Source of the DNA: Linyphia triangularis
Lineage: Eukaryota > Arthropoda > Arachnida > Araneae > Linyphiidae
Direction of reading: 5' to 3'
Length of the DNA stretch: 64,000 bases
NCBI GenBank assembly: GCA_963978545.1
Contig: OZ021732.1
Span: 45,208,059-45,272,058, forward strand
Shown here one piece after another: positions 24,201 to 39,100 of the stretch; the stretch's first letter is position 1, and each line of letters starts with the position of its first letter. The translations under genes and the position numbers were made by a program. The notes below the pieces were generated by a model. The model ran no database searches, was not told the origin of the DNA, and saw nothing but the letters and a program-made list of their open reading frames with translations.

Positions 24201-27200
24201 TCTTCGTCTTTATAGGACATTTCTTCATCTTTCATTTAAATTTCTAGACCTTCATCTTCCTGTTGGACTTAGTTTCTTTTTAACGTCAAATATCTATAAA
24301 GAGTTTATTTTTTTCGTTACTAACACAGAAAATTGGGACATCACCTACTGTTTTGTAAAGTAATCAGAAACTCTAAACATCTTTGTTTCATCTAAATCTA
24401 AAGGTGTCTTTAATGAATGTACTAAACTTTTCGAACTAACTTTTCAGCTTGTTTCTTTTCCTTACATGAAGGGGTCATATTTATAGGACTTTTGCTTCAA
24501 TGTCAACTTCTACTTTTCTTCCTCCAGTGCCCAACCAATTGAGTCATACATAGTGGGTATTTTATAAGGCTTAACCAGTGGAATTTCATAGCTCTCTTGT
24601 TAGTTAGAGATTGACGAATGTGTTAGATTAGTTGCTTTGATCTTCATTTTTTTATGCACATTTGCATATTATGTTTTGCTTTGTCCTTTGGATTTTGTTA
24701 ATGCTAGTACAGTTGTATGTTGTCTATCCAGTGCATGATTATCTAAGTCCTTGATTGAATTAAACGTTGCTGTACATTCCACATCAGGTCAAATCACTAC
24801 TAATCTTTGTTTCCTAAATTGCTTCTTTTGGGGCGGTTTCCCTTTGGGAAAATCTTCAGAAAATTGTTGTAAGATTTGATTTTGTGCTTGACATCTTATA
24901 TCTTTATGTCAGTTTTCTTCCCAGGTCCAATATCATTATAGTTCCATAATGTTATTCCTTCTTCATTCTCTAGGTTAGAAGAATGGTATGATGATATGAG
25001 ATATGATATGTATGATATGAGTGATTTTATCTGTAGAGCCTTCTTAATGTAAAGCATGAACAATAGAGCGTTTCACATTTCTTATGATGCCATTAGAGAG
25101 AAAATCTTCATATATCTCTTGTAATGAGGAAGTATCGTGGTCATCTTTGCCACGCTGTGGATCATTGAATTCACTTCGTATGATTTTCAGCCCCATTTCT
25201 TGGCTTTGCTGGCAATTACCTTTACTATACCACAATCACTGATCTCTACTATAACTTCTGGATAGCGCATGTTTGGTTACTGACTTGAAGATGAAGAAGG
25301 CTTAATAATCACCGTAAAGATCCATACTAGCAACTCTTCCCAAAACTAGTTCAAATTTGTTTGTAACTATGGGGCAACCTATTTCAAATCATTATGGGGG
25401 GAAGTATTCAAATGACTTCATCTCCTTGCAGAGCAGAAACCGCTAATAAGCAATCCAGAAGCTGTAGTAAAAGTCAGTGGCCACAGTAACCAGCATTGTC
25501 ACTTCTATCTACAATATTTATTCATACTGTTGCCACTCAAAATTATGAATCTAATATTATACTAAAAAATTCAAACAGAAAACATTAACATGTAAAGGAC
25601 AAATATCGTGGAACAGGATTATTCTTGATCACTTTTTAGTAATATCAATAAAAAATCTTTTTATTTTTTAATAAACTTCAAGCAGGTGTTAAAATTATAA
25701 AGTCTATTCTGACCTTTGAATGGTTTTGTGAAACAAAAAATTAAAGAAAACTCTTGACATAAGTTGGCAGTTTACTTCATCCGTGGAAATGGCATCGATC
25801 AGTTTCGCAGTTTTTGAACTTTTTGACCACATTTACATCGTTCTTTAATAAAAATGAGAAGAGGTGCCAAAAAACAGACAATGACAGTGTTTAGTACACT
25901 AAAGTCACTCATTGTATGCACCATCACCTTATTTTAGAGATTCTGAAGTTGTGAGATTTTTTACCTTAAATTAGGCCTAAAAGTCTAAAAATTCAGATTT
26001 CGGACTGACTTGACGGGAAACTTCAAAGAGGTGCCGTAGTATTTTTTTTTTCATACTAAAGTATTATGTTTGTGTTGTATCACACAACAATGTCAAATGT
26101 TTGGCAAATATATGAAGTCAACTAAATTTTGGCTCTTAAAGTAGTTGAATGATGAATCGATGAAGTATTAAAATGGTGAATCGAACATATTTTTGGCCGC
26201 CACCTGTACCAAAACTTCAATGATGTGCCAAGCAAATAACACCGATAACAATTAGTACTAGTAGACTATTATACATTTTTACAATCAAAAGTCTGGCACA
26301 TGCAGGAAGTTTTGCAAAAAATAAATTCTAATGATAATGTTTTTTATCCCAAATGCCATAAAACGCGCCTCCCCCTCTCCACAAAACCAGCTGAAACATG
26401 ACAATGAAATGGAATTTTTTTAAATGGTTTTCAAATTTGTAATCAGCATAACATACAGAACATTTGCTGAAAATTTCATGGAAAACAAAAATTAGCATAA
26501 TCACAGCCCTATGTTAAATGTATCCCGTTCTCAGAAAATCACTCTTAATCCTGTTTTGAAATTATCTGAACACAATTTTTCAATGACAGATATCTTGTGC
26601 ACAGGCGATTTGGCGACAATCTTGTCGAGTCCCATAATCATTGATGACATGATTCAAAATATGGACATTATACCATAATTCGTTATGTGTCTATATTATT
26701 TACTCACAAAGTTACAAGGCCATTTTTTAAATAACACTTTTTTTTTCTTTTTTTTTTTCAAACCAAGACCTTCCAAAACATTGTGATGAAGGAAAAAATA
26801 GATATCGATTTTTTTTATTTTTTTTTAATGCTTTTACGCGAATCTACCATCATTTTGTATTGATTATTCGAATCTAAGTACGTATTTCTTTTGTCAAAAC
26901 CATCATTATCTGTCTTGCTCTTCATATTCTCGAAGCTATTTTCCTATTAGAAGGTAAGGTAATTTATCGATCAATGTAATCATGCTTTTCAATTTTTGTA
27001 AAACCGTTTTTTTTTTTTTTTTTTTTTTTTTTTCCCCTTGGTTTTTTTTCTATTATTATTATTATTATTATTATTTTTTTTTTTTTTTATTGTTAAAGAT
27101 GAAAAATATCCTACGAAAATCACTTTTAGAGCCTCATAAACTGAGTCGAGAACCTATATGAGTTCTTTCAGTGTGATTTTTTGAAAAAGAAAAAATATCA

Positions 27201-30200
27201 AGCTATTGTTATCGCTTGGGACTGATGGAAAGATCAATCAAAATCTGTCAAAACTACAGAACTGCGTTGAAGGTTGTATTTCCAACAAATAGACTTCTTA
27301 GAGTTTTAAAAACGGACCACTGATTTCTCAATGGAGTAGAAATCAGATTAGTGGTAGTTGTGTTTTTTCCACTTTTTTTATTACTCTATGTGAAATTATT
27401 TGTCTATAACATGGAGGACAAATATTATTTTTTAGAATGTGAATTTCTTGAGATGCCTTGTATATAAAATTTGAATGTATTGTTCATAAAAAAAGAAAAA
27501 TATAATTTCTTACTCTTTAAAACGCCTTTTTCCAAATTTGGAACCAAAATATCGGTAAATGCAGTTGTCTTTTACTTTTTCTTACTCTTTAATTACAATT
27601 CATCAATTTTATGTATTTATTGGCTAAATATCAAGATAAGTTATTGTAATTAAAATCACACAAATAGCAAACTTCAATAGTTTACAAGCTACTCTTCAAA
27701 CATATTATCGGTTCTTTGTGAATATATCTGTAAGAAAGATATAGTCTTTATGAAAATGAAAAACGTATTCAGTTCTAAAAACAACATATATATTTTAACT
27801 ATACATTTTTATATGTATGTATAATATAGTTTTATATTTCTAAATGTTTCAAAATTTATTGCATCCAATCGGTTTAGAAAATATTTATGCCCAACCTCTC
27901 GTTTTACAAAGTTTTCATTATGAAAGATATTTCTTTAAAAAAGGCCAGCATAAAATACTTTGGGTAGCTTAGAAATATATAAGTGATAATACTTTATACT
28001 TATGAATGGCTGGCAAATTTTCTGAAAACTGAACCTCTGAAAAAGTTCTATATTCACTGAAGAAATTTGCTAGGAACTTGAATGCGTGTTTGTTTTATAT
28101 TTTTGCTCAACATTATCTCTTAATAAAATGTTTTGTAGTGTTCCCTAAGAATGATAACATAGAAATAAAATAACTATGTTCTTAAGGAATTATAGAATCC
28201 TTTACCACAGTGGCAGCAGTTCGGCTTTAGATCGCACCAGAACTTCAGTCGTTATCTACTTAACAGCAGAAAAACACATGCTTCGCGATATATCCTCTTT
28301 GACAACGGCATCAACATCTCAATCCCATAAAAAAAAAAAAAAAAATTCAAAGGCAACTTTCCCCACCGAATTTTCTTTTATCGACTTTTCCTACCATTTA
28401 CAAAATTCTAAAAACCTGGTTGTTGCCACTAATTTAGAGCATGTATTTCCGTAAATAATTAAATTTTTACATTGATAAAAAGCATGATATCAGAGTAAAA
28501 TTAAACTAGAACTTACGAAATATTTATATTATTTACAAATTATTGCAAATATCGTTCACAAACATAAGCTTGTTGTCTTTGTGAAACTTCAAAACCCAAG
28601 TAAAGGAAAATTAACAGTATTTTTAGCAAATATTTTGTAAATTCAAAAACTTCAAAAAATTGATACAGGAGCATAGTTTTATGAATGATAATAGTAGGAA
28701 AAAAAAAGAACTATTTGTGAAAAGAATAAACAATTCTCACGATTTAGTTCACAAATATCAATGATAATAAATAATAGTGTAATTTCTTTATAATAGAGTA
28801 ATAATCAAACCCTTAAACGTCAAATTTAAAATACATGTGTACTTTTTTTCTTCTTTCCAGTTGTCCATGGCATAAAAAAGATGATTACGATTACCTTTTT
28901 ATGGGTCCAATCCTTTTAGTATTATTGGTAAGAATGTTTTTAACTATCTCAATAATCCCTTGCTGTTATATTAACTTTTATTACTTTACTATAAATGAAA
29001 TGAAAAAATAATCGAAAGAAATGCGCCTGTATTTTTGAAAAAATGCAATTACTGGCATTTCCACTCCAATCATAAAACTATAATATTTTTATATCAGTAC
29101 ATCCCCTCATCCAAATAACTATGCATATCTAATATAACTGGATTCTTTTTAGAAAACATACAAGTAAAACTGCTTAGCGACATCAAAAAGAACTCAATGC
29201 CTCTTTCGAAACTATAGATGAAATAGGATTATCGAACACTTTGTAAATTTTTGCTGCCCAAGTGGCTAAAAGGTGACGGAGTAGACTTCTGAAGCATCTG
29301 TGAAATAAACTTTAATGGATGGATAAAATTATCTTACAGCGTTCAAAAAAAAAAAAATAGCCTTGTAAAAATGGCGTCATTTCAGTACCCAACTATAGCA
29401 TAGCGATATTGCCTCGAATTTTCTTCGCAAAAGAATCAAACCCTCTGTATAAATGTTCTTGTATTTCAAAGTTCAATTGTTCTTGAATAATTTCCCCTTT
29501 CTATAGATGAACATTTACTTTCTCGGCCAAATTATGTGGGTTCTCATCACAAAGCTAAGAGCAGCCACAAGTGTAGAGTCAAAACAATACAGGTGAGTAT
29601 ATTTGCATTTAGTGCCATACAATGGAATGTATGTGCGATGACAATGGGCACGCTTATATAGAAATCGAATTTTTTTCCATGGGGTTAGTTTAATATTAGA
29701 ACAAATGAAAAATTGCAATATTTGCACTTGAGCATGACGTCATATTCAGGGGTGTAGTGGGGTCGTACTGGTACTTTTTTGTGAGCCGGTACGGCGTACC
29801 GCCACTTTTTTGAACAAATTAATTTTAACTTGCAAATCTTTATGCATGTATTGTGACAAAAATTAGGGAGATATTAAATACATGAATTAAAAGTAATTAG
29901 TTTCTTTTTGTAATGTAAATTCTATAAAATATTGGGAATTTGCACTTTATAGTTAAAAAAATACCCTCTACAGTTGGGGTTACCGCCACAATCGGGAAGC
30001 TTGCGTACCGATAAAAAATTTTTTAGAACTACAACTCTGGTCATATTCCATTACCAGGAATGATTGCATATGCATACTTTTTGTTACGATAAACACATCT
30101 CATATAACTAATATATTTTATTAACTAGTAAGAATACCGAAATTCGTAGCTAAGGAGAACGTTTAATTAAAGTTATACAATTAGGGCATAACTTGACAAT

Positions 30201-33110
30201 CCTCTAACATATTCATTTTGTTATCTGTGATGAATATATTCCGGTGGTTACATTCCAGATTATTAAGTTAGTTTGGATATCGGGTAAAAAATTAATTCTG
30301 GACTGCCAAGTATAAAAACTACGTTGGGATTTCAGTGGAATAAAAAAAAAACTAGTTTGGATCGTAAAATGATAAACATTGATTTCAAAATTGACGTACT
30401 GATTTTTAGTGTATGGCAGAGATTACAATCAATACTCCCATTGTAGAGACTAGTAAAAAAAAAAAAACCATCACACTAGTTTGCTTGATGAAAAATATAA
30501 GATTTAAAAACTAGTGTAAAAAATGTGTTTGCTAAATAATTAAACCCACTTAAGTGTAGTAAGTTCAAGTATTTAGCAAACGCATAAGTGACTCAGCAAT
30601 TTCATTATTTGTATAGGAACAAATCCACAAAAAGCATTTAAATGTCCAACAATTATTAGTATTCAAAGTTTAAGAAAGCACAAATAATCTAACAGCATTG
30701 TTTTCAAATACATCATATAAAAAATTTATTCGACGTATCGGGTAACATTTTACCATGAGAATACGGTTCATTTTGATATTTTCCACCTTCCCTAACATTT
30801 TTTACTTCTACGGTGGTTAAATTAAAGATCAGAAGACCTAATTACTCTATGGTACGTAGGTCATCTCTGCGTCGTCACATATCGAAAGTGATGTGTTTAA
30901 ATTACCGATGAATTTCAATTTTGGATGGGTATTATCATTCGTAATGTACTTTAAAATACTAGTCTAGGACTGTTCTACAGTTTTTTGGCAAAACTAGAAG
31001 ATAGAGTGAGTAAACCAGAAATATACCTTATGCAGTCGTCAGTACACATCCGATAATTAAATCTCACGTAAAGCTAGTTTTAACAAACACATGTTTCATA
31101 TACAATGCACACAAAAATCTGAACGAGGGCTAATCTTGTATTCTAATTGATTAAACAAAAAAAGAAAATCACTTTTTCATTTCGTTCAATTCGTCAAACT
31201 TTAAAAAGATTAATGAAAACCCCATAATATCATGCCATATTTAGATTACTTAATATATTTTAGTTATTTTTGTTTCAAACGATAGTTTTTAAGGGCCAAA
31301 CACACATAAATAGCATATAACTTTTGCATTAAAAAGTTTAATAATTCCTTATGTAATAGAACAGTTTTTCATTTTTTTAAATAAAAATATATCTTTTATT
31401 ATGTTTGCTTTCTTTAGATTTATTATGGTTAAACCCCCTCCCCCCCCCCTCGAATTTTTTCCCCTTCCACTTTGACGTATTAAAGTTTAATTGTAGTAAA
31501 ACAAGGATCTAATGTAAAAATTTAAAATATTTTTTCCATATTTTCAAACTGTTGGAAACAATGAGGATAAACTTCTATATTTTTAACTTCTAGATTGAGA
31601 AATTCAAAAACGACTATTTAAATGTACTTACATTTTTGCGAAAATTCACGCCTTTGTAAGTTCTATACAGTAATTCGGACAATTCCTGAATCAGAGGCAA
31701 CACACGCCCCTAGCATGGTAGATGATTCCGGTTCAATACCCAACGACGGAGCCACATTTTTTTGCTTTCAAAAATAAGTAGACACAACTAGAATTGTGCT
31801 TTCAAATAGTTATTTTAAAAGTACAAGGCTTCTCCCATTCAATTCTTGAATGTAAAGAAGCTCCTTTTAAAGGACAATTTATTATTATTGTGTATTGTAT
31901 TAGTATTATTGTTTAGATATTACGAAATTTTGGAGCAGTATAGCCATCAATTAGATATTTTCGCGCAATGAAAAATTAACTTTACAACCAAATTGTCTTC
32001 ATACTGTAATAACATAAAACATTTGGTCTCATAGGTCACCGGGAAATGAACGGTTATTTCAGAATGACTCAAAAACGCACTATCAGACAAAGAATTTAGT
32101 TAATAAATACAACTGCCTTACTACTAGGCTAACTAGTTATAGTAAATTTCTTACTGGGATGGTCATAGTAGTTGTATAAAACGTTTCATCAAAAAATGTA
32201 ATCCGAAGTTTGAATTCGTATCTCAGACAATTTAGTGATAAATTAGTATTCGTTTGCATTTGTTCCAATAAGTGGAAAGGTGTGTATGTCGCTGGAGGGC
32301 AAATCTGCAGCGGCCTAATTAACCAGCTTGTCGTAATCCAATCGGACTGAAACTTGGTAGATAGATTCGATATCGATGGCGATGCATTCTATCAAAATTT
32401 GGGGGCTGTGACTATCACTGAAGGGTTGCTTTTACGGTATACTAATAAACCTACTTTCCGTCATCCAATCGCGCTGAAATCGCATTTAACCGATCATTGA
32501 AAAAATTATTTCCTGTTGCCAAAATTGTTTTAATAAACAAATAATAAAATTCTTTATAAATTCACATTCATTTTTACTGAATAAATTTTTAAAAGTAGTT
32601 TGAAGCATATTTTGGTGATAAAGATATATTTAATATTTAAAATTAGATGCTAACACCTAGCACACTCTGACAACAGAATCTCCGCAATGTTAATGAATAT
32701 AAAAATTTGCGATGCGTATAAAGGATTTATATTAAAAAATTTGTTTTTATGGGTTATATTATTTAGAACCGAATATATAGCTATCGTTCGGGGGGGGGGG
32801 GGGGATTCCTTTTTTTTTTCCTGTTTTTTTTTTTTTTCTTTTTTTTTCTCCTTACTTTGCATAAATCTGCACTTCGTTTGGACCATCTGTCGTAAACAGA
32901 TTCTGGAGCAGTAACATTTTCAACTAACGCATCTAGTACAATATAATAATATGATATAATGCAATAATACATACATAGTTTGCATGAAACATTCTTGCTA
33001 ACACTGCATTCTGGGATTACGAACAGTCAAGCATGAATTGGCACTTGTAACATTGCAAACTGGCACTTCCCTTTATCATATAAATTGAGCAATATTCTTT
33101 TCATAGTTTA

Positions 33111-33160
<50 letters not shown>

Positions 33161-36100
33161 CTGTTTAGCATGATATCTTTTTCATTTTATCTGTTTTTCG
33201 TTTGCACTTTTTTCAATAATCATGTTTATTTATCCATTCCTTCTCTCTTTTATTTCAAATTTCGTTTTCTGGTCACCCTCCTGAATAGCAACCGGATACA
33301 ATCGTATCGAAACAATCCGTCAAATTATCACATAAAGTAAGTATGTGTGTAATCTGTATCAATTACTAACCGGCCAAAATGCAGGTACATTTTACAATAA
33401 ACATTTTATAAAAGTCTATGTAACCATGCCATTACTCCTTAGATGGTGAGGAAGAAAATACAAAGAGCAAAATAATTTGCTATTTAAATTGTACTTGCCA
33501 ATTCTTTAAACTGTGCTTCAGTCACAAAAAGCTTTATAACATTTTCCGAATGTACTTTGTAGAAGATTCTAATACCAATCACATTCATTTCAAAAAGTTC
33601 TCTTATATTAAAGTTAGAAATTAACTCATTCGAGTTTTTTTAATCTTTTCTAGCACATATTCCGTCCTCATTTTAAATTTAAACTTGCAATTAAATTTAA
33701 ATTGCTTAAAACATGTATAATCATCTAAAATGGTCCATTAAAAATTTAAGACACTAAAGTATTTAAATTAATTAACAGGAGGGTTTTTCACAAAAGAATT
33801 TCATAAATGTCTGCTTTTGCATATATACGACACAATCGGTCTGCAATGTTTCAAAATATATCTGCACAGCACAAAATATATCTGCACAGAAAGGGATCTT
33901 CTAACAAATCGTAGTTTACTTCCGTCTTAAAGATATAATTTAGATTTCTATTGGAAAAGTTTTTTTTTTTTTTTAATTGTTTTTGATTTCTTTCTTATTT
34001 TACAGGAAAGCAGCCAAAGCTCTGTTGGTACTAATTCCCCTCCTCGGGGTCACTTACATTGTTGTCATTGTAACCCCAACTCACAGAACAGCGAGGATGG
34101 TGTTTGCCTATGCTCAGGCCATACTTCTATCAACACAGGTACCACAAACGCAATTTTGAATTTAGATAGAGACGAGCGTCAAACAAAACATTGCTATGGT
34201 TTGTGGTTCTCGTGTTGTTGAGTAACAGTTCTGAGAACCTATACCGTGAATTATTCGAAATGATGTTTAGTGGATTTCCCTTTAATTAAATGCCTGAGTA
34301 CGCTTAAGTGCCGGAGAAACTTATACAGCAGTATAATACTTCAATCCTCATCAGTTGTTCATTTGTGGTATAAAATAAGCTATACATTTTAAAATGGGTT
34401 CTAATGCATTAAGATATAACCAAGGGTATCTGGTGTTTTATGCTGAAAAAAATGGGGGGAAAATTAAACAAATAAAATACTTTGTTTCTAGATGTAAAAC
34501 CTTGAGTTATTTGGTTAAGGAGTATTGTAAGCATCGTTAAGATACTTTTAGTTGTTTGATATGAAAAGGTTTGTTGACGTGTGGAAGATCCCTTACAGAT
34601 GAATAATTAGTTGTTTTATTTATAGTTGTACTTTAAGTGATGAACTGAGCGATATTAATTAGTTTCCCTACATATATCATTGCGTTCAATTTACAATTCC
34701 AAAATCACAATTTGCACAAACTCTCAAAAATTACAATATAATAGTATAAGTATGGCAGTTATAATGTTTAATATTATCATTCATACAAGCATTTGAATAA
34801 AAGTATTTTCTGGATAATTTTGAAACAAACTTTTGTGGTTAATTCAGTTCAATAACTAAAGAACAAAATACAATATGTTTTATGGACACAGGCCAAACTA
34901 GACTCTTAGCATCCTGTTTTGGCCATTATCCACACAGCGATCCTGTAATATTTGTATTTATTTTACTTTTCTTATTTTTCAACGTCGTTTGTTATTTTTA
35001 TTAATATAAATGGTCACTATATGTTACAGTAAAATATCTAAATATCACTAAATATTTAGATAAAAAGTAAATATTTAAAAAATTCCCTTAAATTAAGATA
35101 CCAATCTATTTTAAAATCAGGAATTTCTTTTGCTTAGCATTATTTTGTCCTAGTACATTCTTGTTAAGCTTTACTGTATGATTGTATTAATATGGCGTAA
35201 AAAATGTAGTATTTCCGAAATTATTAATATTTTAGTGATTGAGGTTTGAATGATCGATTCTTCATATTTATTGACAGATATTGTTAAGCATCTTAATGGT
35301 AATTTGATGACCAATTGGTGCAACAGAAAACCATTTTCTAAAGACGGTCTAAAAGCATTTCACTTATATTCAATATGGTATTTCTAAGATGTTTGAATAG
35401 CAAATCACTCTTAAGCATCGATCAAAACCTTTATAGCAACTAAAATCACAAGGAAAACTCAAGAGCTTGTCTAAAAAATATCCTTCATACGTGCATTGTA
35501 CTCGAATTAATTTTGTCATGTATCACGTTTTAGTTTATTTGGGATATTTCGTTTCATTGAACTCATTTAAGTAGTAGGCAGCTATCAGATACAGGCTTTA
35601 CTCTGTTTTGCACTGTGAAACCATTTGTATTTAATCACACAGAATGCATTCATAACTAAACTAGGGGTGTGGTACATCGCACAACTTTCAATTACATTGT
35701 AATACTGACGTGGATTTGTGTCATTTACTGATTTTATATTTTCATCATTCATTTAGAAAAAATGGCCAGTTTGGCCATATTTTTTGCAACAATTCTGATG
35801 TATCTCTTACGAAAAAAAAAAAAAAACGTCAAAATGGGGATTTTGGCCTTATACTTTTCGATAAACCTTATATTATCCTTTGTTATAAATGAAACTGCGG
35901 AGAAGATAAAATGATCGTTTATGAAGTATGCTCAAGGATAGAGGACTCTGTGTTAAAGGCATTCGTTTTTCAACTTGTTACGTTATTAAAACATTTTTAC
36001 GGGAATTTCGAAGATGGGGACGTTTAGAACACCTTAAGAGGCACTACCACTCCGATTTTAAAAGAAATCGTTAGAGCCGTTTTTTAACAATTACTGAAAA

Positions 36101-39100
36101 ACATGTTTTTTACAATGGCAGCTACATTATGCGCATGCGCAATTTTGATGAAAATCTTAATGATAGGTCCCTATGCCATCAATAACCCGCACACCAAATT
36201 TGAACATCATAGGTCAATTTATTTGGGAGTTATGCTGACCGCAGTCACACAGACAGACATTTTTTTCTAGATCACTTTTTTGAAATCAGAATGTTCCAAA
36301 ACGTAAAGAAATACAAAGAAAAGAAAAAAAATGAAATATATTTTTTTAATTGAAAGTACAAAAATTTATTAAATTTTTCCTTTACCTAGACACCAACTTT
36401 CAGTTATTAAGGACATTGGATAACATTTAAGATGTGAAAACATACTATTACATAAAGGTATCTAATTTTGTTATGCTTGTCTAATATCAGAAGAATCGAA
36501 ATTGTGAAATTTGACAAAGTTACACAGACGTACACACACGTACACACAGACGTACACACAATTATATATTAATTTTATAATGGTGGAATAATATATCACA
36601 TGGGAATGAAAAGAGTGTAAGTAACACTGATTTTCAGGAAAACACTGAAACAATTTAGTAAAATAAATTTCAGCTTTTATAAAAAAGGGGAAATTTATTT
36701 TTTTGCAATAATAAATTCTCCCATTTTTTATATGGATTTTTATCAGTATTGAGATTGATGAAAATCCTCAATAATCTCATCTTGTACAGTTCAGCTTTTT
36801 TGTTTCCAAGGTAGCTGTAGCATGCATGTTGACTAGAACTGTGGATGTATGATAGAAAAGCAGGTAACAATGTAATAGCTATGGTAAAATCAAAATCAAA
36901 ATCTCTAAAATTTCCATTGTATTTTCTTAATAAGTAGCCTAAAAAGTAATCCAGTTTGTGTATTTGCCATGCAGTTTCATTCAAATCTATATAGCAGTTC
37001 GGTCTTGAAAGGTATACAAACGTATAATTGTTCCACACAATATGTTTCATTAAAGCAGAATGCATAAATATGTTGTAAAATGCAGGTAAAATAAACTTTT
37101 CCTGACCATAGTGGAATCATTCTATCCCATACTATATAAACACATTACGGTATAATAGTAAAGTAAAAGCTATTTTTCTATTGTATAATGGTAAGTTGAT
37201 TTTGTGTAATCTTTTCAGGGCTTTACGGTTGCTGTGCTGTACTGTTTTCTCAATGGGGAGGTAAGATATTTAAAGTACTTGGAAGTCACACCACAAATCC
37301 CTGTTAATTTTTATCTATTCTACCACAATCTGTTTTTCTCCAAATTGTTAAAAAAACAAATTATAAAAATAAAAAAAAATTATAAAAAATACGTTCCACA
37401 CTGCTCATTATCAATTTGAATTTCAAAACTTGCATTATCTATATTTTCATTATCCTCTAATCCTCCATATGGATTTCTGGAATCCATATATAATACACTA
37501 AGGTACGTTTGTACGGGGATAGATAAATGCACTTTTGCTATTCGACACCAAAGGTACATGTCAAACAAAATATCTGAATTCCCTCCTCGTGCTAACACCA
37601 ACATTATTGTAAAATTGATATTTTCAAGACATAACAGAAGTAGACCTTGGCTTTTAGAAACTTCAAAATTATTTTATTTCTTAACTTGCTGCAATCGGAC
37701 GCAGATTCGAAGTTTTTATACAAAAGTCACAGTGTGGACTTTTCCTTTTTATGGCCTTAGAAGCTTGTTACACACTTGCTGTAAGCCTATACTCACTGCA
37801 AGATTGAGGTTCATTAAATCATAACGGATGAATCGTATTTCCTTCTTAGTAGGGAATGAAAACACAAGTATTTTACAGTACAATCCGGTCCTCGTACACA
37901 GAACAGCCAGCATCAATTGGAAATACCATTGCTTAGTACCAGCTCTTCAATGGGTTTACAGACATTTACTCTGATTTCTAAGTTACCTGACAACTAGTAT
38001 CCCCATTGCTACTCAGTCTAACTCTTCATAGTCTCACTGTCTTCAAGCTATGGAGGTTACATGAAAAAAAGAACTCGCCAGATTTTTAAGGATAGGACAG
38101 CTTTTCACAAACAATATAAAACTATACACATCCAACAACACCACCAGACAAAATAGTTGACTTGAGCTTCACATCAGCTCTGGTAAAGAAGACTACTGCT
38201 ATCTAGTAGAATTTTAATCAAAAGTTAAAGATACTGAATTTCAATATCTATACATATCCTGTCCGGGAAAATGTCTAATACATGTGTTCAAGATGTTAAA
38301 TCTCATTATTACAAAAAATATAGAATTATCAAGAATATGGATTTGTAAAATTATGAAAATGAAATCCGGAATTTTTAATTTTTAATAACTTGATTTAATA
38401 CATGTATAGTTGCACCATGTAACAACCACGTGGGCAAAAAAGCTGACAGATGGCAATGTTTTACGGTTCTAAAAGTTAGTAAAATGGTGTTTGAACCCAT
38501 GTCTTCCGGTTATATTTTCTATACTTCTGCACAAAATTATTATGTAAATCTCACTATTAGTTTATTTATGCAAAATATCTGAAAATTTCAATAAAAGTAT
38601 ACTTTTCATCGTCATTTAATTAAGAATACTCCTTGTACCCAAAACCCAGATATTCATATATGGATGTTGAAAAACATTTTTTTTTTATACATTTTTGTAA
38701 GTAATTAACGTATTTTAGTTAAAAAGTATTGGAGGTATTCGTTTAAATTATTTTTAGTAAACCTAAAAATGAACTTTAAGCATATAATAGAAATGTTATG
38801 CCTTTTTTTAACGTTGAAAGAATTACTGAAACTAAATTACTTAAAAGTGTCCATTTAGAGCAAATTACTTTTTTATTTTAGATCACTGAATAAAAAAATA
38901 TTTTCAGTCTTCCTAGCTTTAAAAGGGAATTTCTATTTAAATATAGCTTGCCTCAACACTCAATTATTTTTATTTTAACCTTATTTAAAAATTAAAGGTA
39001 ATTGAGTAATGGTAGTGCAGAGGTTAATTAAAATTTCAGATCAATTAGTCATTTAGTTATATTCTAAGCGTAAACTTACCCTTTTCATGGATGATTTTTT

